From Ramlibacter tataouinensis (lineage in GTDB: Bacteria > Pseudomonadota > Gammaproteobacteria > Burkholderiales > Burkholderiaceae_C), in contig NZ_CP116009.1 in the NCBI RefSeq assembly GCF_027941915.1, positions 1,984,001 through 2,048,000 of the forward strand: a stretch of DNA of 64,000 bases, written 5' to 3'. The notes under the pieces are model-generated. The model was given only the letters and a program-made list of their open reading frames with translations. It was not told the origin of the DNA and ran no database searches. Both the position numbers and the translations under genes were made by a program. Of the stretch, positions 57,760 to 64,000 are shown in pieces (position 1 is the first letter of the stretch; each line of letters starts with the position of its first letter).

Positions 57760-58746
57760 ATGAAGCTGCTTTACAAGACCGCTCTGCCGATGGCGCTGCT
57801 GGCCGTTGCCGCCACCGCCGGTGCCCAGGACTTCCCGGGCTCCAAGCCCATCACCATCGTCGTGCCGTTCGCCGCCGGCGGACCCACCGACCTGGTGGCA
57901 CGCCAGCTGGCCGAAGCCATGCGCAAGCCCCTGGGCGGCGCGACGATCCTGGTCGACAACGCAGCCGGCGCCGGCGGCACCATCGGCGCCAACAAGGTCG
58001 CCAAGGCTTCGGCCGACGGCCACACGGTGCTGCTCCACCACATCGGCGTCGCGACCGCGCCCGCCCTGTACCGCAACCTGCCGTACAAGACGCTGGACGA
58101 CTTCGAGTACGTCGGCATGGTCAACGAAGTGCCCATGACCGTGATCGGCCGCCCCACCCTGCCGGCCAACAACTACGCCGAGCTGACCAAGTGGCTGGAG
58201 GCCAACAAGGGCAAGGTCAACCTGGCCAACGCCGGTCTGGGCGCCGCCTCGCACCTGTGCGGCCTGCTGTTCCAGAGCTCGCTGAAGATGGAGATGACCA
58301 CCGTGCCGTACAAGGGCACCGGCCCGGCCATGACCGACCTGATCGGCGGCCAGGTGGACCTGATGTGCGACCAGACGACCAACACCAGCTCGCAGATCGA
58401 GGGCAAGAAGGTCAAGGCGTTCGCCGTCACCACCCGCCAGCGCCTGGCCACCCCGGCGCTGAAGGACCTGCCGACGATGCAGGAAGTCGGCTACAAGGAC
58501 TTCGAAGTGAACGTCTTCCACGGCCTGTACGCCCCCAAGGGCGTGCCGGCGGCGGCCCTCAAGAAGCTGAACGACGCGCTGAAGGTCGCCCTGAAGGACC
58601 CGGACTTCGTGCGCCGCCAGAACGAACTGGGCGCGGTGATCGTCTCCGACAAGCGCGTCGAGCCGGCCGAGCACAAGAAGTTCATCGCCGCCGAAATCAA
58701 CAAGTGGACCCCGGTGATCCGTGCCGCCGGCGTGTACGCCGACTGA
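57760..58746 (+). CDS. TctC/Bug-family periplasmic receptor 1
   Basis: Extracytoplasmic receptor of 328 residues. Signal TALPMALLAVAATAGAQ, then the family start DFPGSKPITIVVPFAAGGPTDLVARQLAE and VDNAAGAGGTIGANKVAKASADGHTVLL, the Bug-type ligand loop. Bug receptors bind carboxylates (citrate, aromatic acids, nicotinate and others) and often act with TctAB transporters, which are not next to it. RBS AGAGGAG precedes the ATG at 57760. Low-level internal promoter region 57626-57759 has no clear consensus. Ligand unknown. Confidence 0.88.
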   Translation: MKLLYKTALPMALLAVAATAGAQDFPGSKPITIVVPFAAGGPTDLVARQLAEAMRKPLGGATILVDNAAGAGGTIGANKVAKASADGHTVLLHHIGVATAPALYRNLPYKTLDDFEYVGMVNEVPMTVIGRPTLPANNYAELTKWLEANKGKVNLANAGLGAASHLCGLLFQSSLKMEMTTVPYKGTGPAMTDLIGGQVDLMCDQTTNTSSQIEGKKVKAFAVTTRQRLATPALKDLPTMQEVGYKDFEVNVFHGLYAPKGVPAAALKKLNDALKVALKDPDFVRRQNELGAVIVSDKRVEPAEHKKFIAAEINKWTPVIRAAGVYAD

Positions 58747-58769
58747 CGCGGGCCGACGCTCGCACCTGC

Positions 58770-58914
58770 AAGCCGCCTTCGGGCGGCTTTTTCATGCTCG
58801 CGCCTGCGAGGCCGGCTCCGCCGGCTTTTCACGCTGCGCCTGAATGTCGACTTCGCCGGCTTTTCATGCTGCGCCTGAAAGCCGCCTTCGGGCGGCTTTT
58901 GCATGGGCGCTGCG
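58770..58914 (+). repeat. Tandem array of four terminator-like hairpin units
   Basis: Four units of about 35 bases: 58770-58808, 58809-58843, 58844-58878 and 58879-58914. Units 1 and 4 carry GCCGCC-TTCG-GGCGGC stems followed by TTTT; unit 2 has GCCGGC-TCC-GCCGGC with TTTT; unit 3 is a mutated version. Each ends in a CATGCTGCGCCTG-like tail. The first unit is the natural terminator of the receptor gene; the rest look like tandem copies. Confidence 0.78.
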
Positions 58915-59010
58915 TTCTGCTGTTTGGCCGTTCGGGCCGAGGTCGCGTCGGCGGGGCCGCGGTGGCATCATGCCGATGCCAGATAACTTCACACCAACAG
59001 GAGACAAGCC

Positions 59011-60015
59011 ATGATCCCGACCCGTCTTTTGCGCCGCCGCGTGCTGGCGCTGGCCGCCGCCGGCGCCGCAACCCTCGCCCTGCCGGCCTGGTCGCAGTCC
59101 GGCTGGCCCGCCAAGCCGGTGCGCATCGTGGTGCCGTTCGCGCCGGGCGGCACCACCGACATCCTGGCGCGCGCGGTCGCGGTCGAATTGACCAAGGCCT
59201 TCAACCAGTCGTTCGTGGTCGAGAACAAGCCGGGTGCGGGCGGCAACATCGGGGCCGACCTGGTGGCCAAGTCGGCGCCCGACGGCTACACGCTGCTGAT
59301 GGGAACGGTCGGCACCCAGAGCATCAACAAGTGGCTGTACAGCCGCATGCCGTTCGATCCGCAGAAGGACTTCACCCCGGTCACGATGGTGGCGGCCGTG
59401 CCCAACGTGATGGTGGTGCCGGTGGAAAAGGCGCGGGCCAACAACATCAACAGCGTGGCCGATTTCATCCGCTACGCGAAGGCCCATCCGGGCAAGCTGA
59501 ACATGGCGTCCAGCGGCAACGGCACCTCGATCCACCTGGCCGGCGAGCTGTTCAAGTCCATGACCGGCACCTACATGACGCACTTCCCGTATGGCGGCTC
59601 CGGCCCCGCGCTGATGGCGCTGATCGGCGGCGACATGGACGTGATGTTCGACAACCTGCCGGCGTCGATGCCGCACATCAAGGCCGGCAAGCTCAAGGCG
59701 CTGGCGGTGACCAGCGCCCAGCCGTCGGCGGCGTTGCCCGGCGTCCCCACGGTCGAGCAGGCCGGCAACCTCAAGGGCTACGAAGCCAGCTCCTGGTTCG
59801 GCCTGCTCGGCCCGGCCGGACTGCCCCCGGAGATCGCCAACCGCATCCAGCAGGAAGTGGCCAAGGCGCTGAACGCGCCCGACCTCAAGGAAAAACTGCT
59901 GGCGCAGGGCGCCATTCCCAGCGGCAACACCCCGCAGCAATTCGCGGCGCACATCGACGCCGAACTGAAGAAGTGGCAGCCGGTGGTCAAGGCCTCCGGA
60001 GCCAAGGTGGATTGA
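59011..60015 (+). CDS. TctC/Bug-family periplasmic receptor 2
   Basis: Receptor of 334 residues with N-terminus [26 protein letters not shown] (possible Tat-like RRR motif, otherwise Sec). Family start [26 protein letters not shown] and [26 protein letters not shown], conserved [17 protein letters not shown] and [36 protein letters not shown] precedes the ATG. Different from receptor 1 in ligand-contact loops, so a different substrate is likely. Tandem receptor genes are common in Burkholderiales. Confidence 0.88.
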   Translation: MIPTRLLRRRVLALAAAGAATLALPAWSQSGWPAKPVRIVVPFAPGGTTDILARAVAVELTKAFNQSFVVENKPGAGGNIGADLVAKSAPDGYTLLMGTVGTQSINKWLYSRMPFDPQKDFTPVTMVAAVPNVMVVPVEKARANNINSVADFIRYAKAHPGKLNMASSGNGTSIHLAGELFKSMTGTYMTHFPYGGSGPALMALIGGDMDVMFDNLPASMPHIKAGKLKALAVTSAQPSAALPGVPTVEQAGNLKGYEASSWFGLLGPAGLPPEIANRIQQEVAKALNAPDLKEKLLAQGAIPSGNTPQQFAAHIDAELKKWQPVVKASGAKVD

Positions 60016-60102
60016 CCCCGGCAGTGCGCACCTGACCCCAATTTCGCCCGCGGCGCGCGGGCGCTTCCGTTCGCGCGGAATAACATGCAGCGCGAACACC
60101 CC

Positions 60103-60180
60103 TCGGGCGAGGATCGGGCTTTGCCGGTCCTCGCCCGACTGACTAGAGCACTCGGGAAGCGCGCAACGTTTTCCGAGTGG
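60103..60180. other. Two hairpins in the convergent gap before DUF1840
   Basis: TCGGGCGAGGA (60103-60113) and TCCTCGCCCGA (60128-60138) give a perfect 11-bp stem. CACTCGG (60149-60155) and CCGAGTG (60173-60179) give a second, weaker one. No T tract on either strand. Probably bidirectional transcription end structures. Confidence 0.5.
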
Positions 60181-60183
60181 ATG

Positions 60184-60507
60184 TCACACGCCCCACACGA
60201 TGTCCTTGCCGGCCTTCTCGCAGCGCTTGAGCATGTCGATGAACGGCAGCGCGCGCTGGCGCAGGGAGACTTCGGCAAAGGTCGGCGGCACCTGGCCCTT
60301 GGCCCGGGCTTCGTCGACCAGCGCCTGCTGCTCGGCTTCCTCCCGGGCGATCGCCGCCTCCAGCGCGGCGATGGCGCCGGGCATCTGCGGCGGCTCGATG
60401 ATGCCCTGGGGGCCGGGCTCCTTGCCGATGATTTCCAGCACCCGGCGCCCATTGGGCTCGAGCATGATCAGGTCGCCGGCGGCCTTGCTTTTGAACTTGT
60501 AGAGCAT
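60184..60507 (-). CDS. DUF1840 domain protein
   Basis: Cytoplasmic protein of 107 residues. MLYKFKSKAAGDLIMLEPNGRRVLEIIGKEPGPQGII is the DUF1840 signature, followed by a helical region (IAALEAAIAREEAEQQALVDEARAKG) and RALPFIDMLKRCEKAGKDIVWGV. Function of the family is unknown. The ATG at 60507 overlaps the cfa stop by one base, so it is translated with the synthase. Confidence 0.85.
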   Translation of the reverse strand: MLYKFKSKAAGDLIMLEPNGRRVLEIIGKEPGPQGIIEPPQMPGAIAALEAAIAREEAEQQALVDEARAKGQVPPTFAEVSLRQRALPFIDMLKRCEKAGKDIVWGV

Positions 60508-61775
60508 CAGTGGGCGTAGATGTAGGCGCGGTTGAACGGATAGGCCGATTGTGAGCCGCGCAGGGAGCCGGTCTCCAGCCTGCCGTCGGGCCGCGCCGCC
60601 AGCACCTGGTGCAGCGAGATCCAGCCCTGCTCGAAACTCATCGCGCAGCCGGCCAGGTACAGCCGGTAGGCACGCAGCACCTTGCCCGCGTTGCGGACGC
60701 TGCCGGTCGTCTCCAGCACGCGGCTGGCCTCGTCCAGCCGCTCTTCCAGCGCATCCGACCAGGCCCACAGCGTGCGCGCGTAGTGCGGCCGCAGGTTCTC
60801 GGCATCGACCATCTCCAGCCCGGCCAGCGCCAGCTCGCGCAGCACGTGGCTGACGTGCAGCAGTTCGCCGCCCGGGAAGATGTACTTGCCGATGAAGTCG
60901 CCCATGCCGGCGCCCAGCTGCGAGGTGGCGACGCCGCCGGCGGTGATGCCGTGGTTCATCACCAGGCCGCCCGGCGCGAGCAGCCGCTGCACCTTGCCGA
61001 AGTACACCGGCATGTTGGCGCTGCCCACGTGCTCGAACATGCCGACCGAGGCGATCTTGTCGTAGCTGTGCCCTTCGTCGAGTTCGCGGTAGTCGCGCAA
61101 CTCCATGCGCACCCGGCCGGCCAGGCCCTTTTCCGCGATCAGGCGGTTGACGTGGGCATGCTGGTTCTTCGACAGCGTGATGCCGGTGGCGTCCACGCCG
61201 TAGTGCTCGGCCGCCCACAGCAGCAAGCCGCCCCAGCCGGCGCCGATGTCGAGGAAGCGCTCGCCGCTGCGCAGCATCAGCTTGCGGCAGATGTGGTCGA
61301 GCTTGGCTTCCTGCGCCTGCGCCAGCGACAGGCCGGCGTCGCGGTAGTAGGCGCAGGAGTACACGCGCCGCGGATCCAGCCAGAGCGCGTAGAAGTCGTC
61401 CGAGACGTCGTAGTGGAACTGGATCTTTTCAGCGTCCTTCTGCGGCGAGGCGTGCGCCGCCAGCGACCGGGCGTGGCGCACCATCTGGGTCCACCAGCCG
61501 GTGTCGCTGCCCACCGGGCTGCCGGGCAGCAGGTGGGCAGCGGCCGCCATCAGGTCGCGCATGCGGCCCTGCACCTCGACCCGGCCCTCCACGATGTCCT
61601 CGGCCAGCTTGCCGATCTGGCCGGCGGCCAGCACCGCCACGGCGGACCAGTCCGACAGGGTCAGCGTCACGGATGGTTGGACCGCGCCGAGACGCCTGCC
61701 ACCGGGCAGGACCAGCGCGACGGCAACGGGCAGCGCCTCGACTTGCGCCGCGATCTTTCGCTCCAGGGGTTCCAT
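60507..61775 (-). CDS. cfa: Cyclopropane-fatty-acyl-phospholipid synthase
   Basis: SAM-dependent enzyme of 422 residues that converts unsaturated acyl chains in membrane lipids to cyclopropane chains. FHYDVSDDFYALWLDPRRVYSCAYYRD, SAM motif FLDIGAGWGGLLLWAAEHYGVDATGITLSKNQ, GMFEHVGSANMPVYFGKVQ, and FIGKYIFPGGELLHVSHVL with catalytic-site residues are all family-typical. Start 61775 gives MEPLERKIAAQ; an upstream GTG-like frame extension is unsupported. Cyclopropanation typically rises in stationary phase or acid stress. Confidence 0.93.
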   Translation of the reverse strand: MEPLERKIAAQVEALPVAVALVLPGGRRLGAVQPSVTLTLSDWSAVAVLAAGQIGKLAEDIVEGRVEVQGRMRDLMAAAAHLLPGSPVGSDTGWWTQMVRHARSLAAHASPQKDAEKIQFHYDVSDDFYALWLDPRRVYSCAYYRDAGLSLAQAQEAKLDHICRKLMLRSGERFLDIGAGWGGLLLWAAEHYGVDATGITLSKNQHAHVNRLIAEKGLAGRVRMELRDYRELDEGHSYDKIASVGMFEHVGSANMPVYFGKVQRLLAPGGLVMNHGITAGGVATSQLGAGMGDFIGKYIFPGGELLHVSHVLRELALAGLEMVDAENLRPHYARTLWAWSDALEERLDEASRVLETTGSVRNAGKVLRAYRLYLAGCAMSFEQGWISLHQVLAARPDGRLETGSLRGSQSAYPFNRAYIYAH

Positions 61776-61872
61776 GGGCAACCGCTCCAGGGGAGTTGGC
61801 GTAGGCAAATTCTTGCCACCCCATCGGGCCGGGGTCAACTGCTCAGCTGTAGGACAGCTTCGCTTCTTTCCA

Positions 61873-61909
61873 TTGACAGCAATTGCTTGAGGCTTAAACT
61901 ATTTAAACC
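61873..61909 (+). promoter_or_regulatory. marR promoter with overlapping MarR-type dyad
   Basis: Perfect -35 TTGACA (61873-61878), 16-base spacer and TAAACT (61895-61900). Across the -10, GGCTTAAA-CTA-TTTAAACC (61891-61909) is an imperfect palindrome with 7 of 8 matching arm positions, the length and AT-rich type bound by MarR regulators. The regulator gene starts 21 bases further, so autorepression is likely. Confidence 0.65.
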
Positions 61910-61930
61910 TTCACTCCTTCGACACGCCCC

Positions 61931-62398
61931 ATGGACATGGAAGCGCGGGCGCACAGCGAGCACCCCGAGGCGCTGCGGCTGTGGCTGCGCCTGCTGACCT
62001 GCACCCAACTGGTGGAAAAGCAGTTGCGCACCCGCCTGCGCGAGCGCTTCGACACCACGCTGCCGCGCTTCGACCTGATGGCGCAGCTCGAGCGCGCGCC
62101 CGAAGGGCTGAAGATGAACGAGCTGTCGCGCCGCATGATGGTCACCGGCGGCAACGTCACCGGCATCACCGACCAGCTGGCGCAGGAGGGCCTGGTCGAC
62201 CGGGTCGATGTCGAAGGCGACCGCCGCGCCTACCGGGTGCGCCTGACCCCGCGCGGGCGCAAGCTGTTCAACGAGATGGCGCAGCAGCACGAAGACTGGA
62301 TCGTGCAGGCCTTCTCGGCCCTGTCCGACAAGGATCTGGCCACCTTGCACCGCCTGCTGGGCAAGGTGAAGGAGCACACGCTCGAAAGTGGCCGGTAA
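61931..62398 (+). CDS. MarR-family transcription regulator of the aryl-CoA ligase operon
   Basis: Regulator of 155 residues with the winged helix-turn-helix MNELSRRMMVTGGNVTGITDQLAQEGLVDRVDVEGDRRAYRVRLTPRGR, the MarR DxRxxR wing, and N- and C-terminal dimer helices. It lies 25 bases upstream of a probable 2-aminobenzoate-CoA ligase. MarR-type repressors next to aryl-CoA ligases typically respond to the aryl-CoA product; that is inference here. Start 61931. Confidence 0.9.
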   Translation: MDMEARAHSEHPEALRLWLRLLTCTQLVEKQLRTRLRERFDTTLPRFDLMAQLERAPEGLKMNELSRRMMVTGGNVTGITDQLAQEGLVDRVDVEGDRRAYRVRLTPRGRKLFNEMAQQHEDWIVQAFSALSDKDLATLHRLLGKVKEHTLESGR

Positions 62399-62423
62399 CC
62401 GGCCGCCACCCGCAGGAGCACCG

Positions 62424-64000
62424 ATGTCCGCACAGACCGACCGATTCGTCCACGACCGCCTGCCGCCGCGCGAGCAGTGGCCGCTCATGCGCTACGACCT
62501 GCCCGAGCTGCAGCTGCCGCAGCGCCTGAACCTGGTCGAGGAGCTGCTCGACAAGGCGGCGGACAAGGGCTGGGCCGACCGGCCGATGCTGCGCTCGCCG
62601 AAGATCACGCTCACGTACGCCGACGCGCGCGAGCGGGTCGACCGCATTGCGCGCGTGCTGGTCGAGGACCTCGGGCTGGTGCCGGGCAACCGCGTGCTGC
62701 TGCGCGGCGGCAACTCGATCGGCATGGCGCTGGCCTGGCTGGCCGTGGTCAAGGCCGGCCTGGTGGCGGTGGCCACCATGCCGCTGCTGCGCGCGCGCGA
62801 GCTGGGCGACATCATCGACAAGGCTCAGCCCGCGGTCGCCCTGTGCGACGCCAGGCTGCTGGACGAGTTGCAGCAGGCACGCGAAGGCCGGCCGGTGCTG
62901 CGCGAGATCGTGCCCTTCAACGCGCCCGACCAGCCCGGCTCGCTGGCCGTGCGCGCGGCGCAGAAGGACGGCGACTTCCCCCCCTGCCCGACCGCGGGCG
63001 ACGACATCGCCCTGCTGGCCTTCACCTCCGGCACCACCGGCAAGCCCAAGGCCGCCGTGCATTCGCACCGCGACGTGCTGGCGGCCTGCGAAGCCTGGCC
63101 GCGCCACGTGCTCAAGGCCACGCCCGACGACATCGTGATGGGATCGCCGCCGCTGGCCTTCACCTTCGGCCTGGGCGGCCTGTTGCTGTTCCCGATGTGG
63201 GCCGGCGCCTCGGTGTACTTCCCCGACATCCCGTACACGCCGGAAGCGATGGTCAAGCTGATCGGCGAAGTGGGCGCCACCATCTGCTACACCGCGCCGA
63301 CCTTCTACCGCCAGATGGCGCCGTTCGCGCGCCAGCACGGGCTGCCCACGCTGCGCCAGTGCGTCAGCGCCGGCGAAGGCCTGCCCGACGCCACCCGCCA
63401 GCTGTGGAAGCAGGCCACCGGCATCGAGATGTGCGACGGCATCGGCGCCACCGAGATGTTCCACATCTTCATCTCCTCGGCCGGCGCCGAGGTGCGCCCG
63501 GGCGCCATCGGCAAGGTGGTGCCGGGCTACCAGGCCAAGGTGGTCGATGACGAGGGCCGGGAAGTGCCGCGCGGCACCGTGGGCAAGCTGGCGGTGATCG
63601 GCCCGACCGGCTGCCGCTACCTGGACGATGCGCGCCAGACCAACTACGTGCAGGACGGCTGGAATTTCCCCGGCGATGCCTTCGTGCAGGACGCCGACGG
63701 CTACTTCTTCTACCAGGCCCGCGCCGACGACATGATCATCACGGCCGGCTACAACGTCGGCGGCCCGGAGGTCGAGGACGCGCTGCTGCGCCACCCGGCG
63801 GTGGCCGAGTGCGGCGTGATCGGCAAGCCCGACGACGAGCGCGGCATGGTGGTCAAGGCATTCTGCGTGCTCAAGCCCGGCCACGAGCCCGGACCCGAGC
63901 TGGTGCGCGCGCTGCAGGACCACGTGAAGGCCACCATCGCGCCCTACAAGTACCCGCGCGAGATCGAGTTCCTTGCCAGCCTGCCGCGCACCGAGACCGG
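62424..64000 (+). CDS. Probable 2-aminobenzoate (anthranilate)-CoA ligase, 3' truncated
   Basis: AMP-forming ligase open to the right edge (525 codons seen, no stop). P-loop FTSGTTGKPKAAVHSHRDVL, A5 DGIGATEMFHIFISS, A7 WNFPGDAFVQDADGYFFYQARADDMIITAGYNVGGPEVEDALLRHP and the beginning of the A10 region. N-terminus RFVHDRLPPREQWPLMRYDLPELQLPQRLNLVEEL is characteristic of 2-aminobenzoate-CoA ligases and related benzoate ligases of Burkholderiales. CAGGAG at 62412 precedes the ATG. It should be followed outside the window by aminobenzoyl-CoA monooxygenase genes if the assignment is right. Substrate is inferred. Confidence 0.82.
   Translation, partial: MSAQTDRFVHDRLPPREQWPLMRYDLPELQLPQRLNLVEELLDKAADKGWADRPMLRSPKITLTYADARERVDRIARVLVEDLGLVPGNRVLLRGGNSIGMALAWLAVVKAGLVAVATMPLLRARELGDIIDKAQPAVALCDARLLDELQQAREGRPVLREIVPFNAPDQPGSLAVRAAQKDGDFPPCPTAGDDIALLAFTSGTTGKPKAAVHSHRDVLAACEAWPRHVLKATPDDIVMGSPPLAFTFGLGGLLLFPMWAGASVYFPDIPYTPEAMVKLIGEVGATICYTAPTFYRQMAPFARQHGLPTLRQCVSAGEGLPDATRQLWKQATGIEMCDGIGATEMFHIFISSAGAEVRPGAIGKVVPGYQAKVVDDEGREVPRGTVGKLAVIGPTGCRYLDDARQTNYVQDGWNFPGDAFVQDADGYFFYQARADDMIITAGYNVGGPEVEDALLRHPAVAECGVIGKPDDERGMVVKAFCVLKPGHEPGPELVRALQDHVKATIAPYKYPREIEFLASLPRTET

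Overview
The window is a GC-rich (about 70%), tightly packed bacterial chromosome segment that looks like a betaproteobacterium of the order Burkholderiales, most likely family Comamonadaceae (Ramlibacter/Variovorax-like). The reasons are the gene neighbourhoods (ffh, ccsA-type gene, pilS, pilR, ampD, nrdA, nrdB; a lysine/alanine histone H1-like gene; TctC-type solute receptors; branched-chain-type ABC genes mixed with aryl-CoA ligases) and the family-typical intergenic repeats. This assignment is an inference from gene content. No rRNA, CRISPR array, prophage or intact insertion sequence was seen. One tRNA-Met is present.

Layout. 1-3500: end of dsbC, an M61 peptidase and a DUF3108 protein. 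3581-6980: a phenylacetate-type module, paaG-paaI-paaK on the minus strand, divergent from an enoyl-CoA hydratase, with a perfect 16-bp dyad between them. 7010-8870: tRNA-Met, a small secreted protein and miaB. 8882-16067: a glrK-qseG-glrR two-component operon followed by opgG-opgH (periplasmic glucan synthesis). A near-consensus sigma-54 promoter and a GlrR-like dyad lie in the gap between them. 16068-16466: an intergenic stretch holding a 137-bp structured inverted-repeat element. 16467-27099: ffh, a CcsA-like gene, a zinc-ribbon-like small protein, pilS-pilR, ampD, and nrdAB with two NrdR boxes placed on a clear promoter.

27297-41356: histone H1-like protein, an incomplete Mla-type lipid transport set (no ATPase gene next to it), gor, amn, psd, a NodI/NodJ-type exporter, ohr, a decayed phosphoesterase/universal-stress remnant, srkA, a Gly/Val-rich lipoprotein and htpG. 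42133-47269: a chaperone-usher pilus operon of the spore-coat-U (Csu-like) type with its own promoter and palindrome. 47403-48918: a pseudouridine synthase and a Crp/Fnr regulator. 49037-57625: a catabolic uptake operon, acyl-CoA ligase, livG, livH, livM, receptor, livF and an unusual PaaK-like ligase, separated from the divergent regulator by an 18-bp near-palindrome. 57760-60015: two TctC-type receptors with a tandem array of terminator-like hairpins between them. 60184-64000: DUF1840 protein and cyclopropane-fatty-acid synthase on the minus strand, then a MarR regulator and a probable 2-aminobenzoate-CoA ligase that runs off the right edge.

Two themes recur. The first is aromatic-acid catabolism through CoA thioesters: four ligases, a thioesterase, two crotonase-family enzymes, one ABC importer and two TctC receptors, each block with its own operator-like dyad. 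The second is envelope biology: GlrKR/OpgGH, Mla, Psd, Cfa, AmpD and pili. The most promising new hypothesis is that GlrKR directly controls the adjacent opgGH operon through sigma-54.
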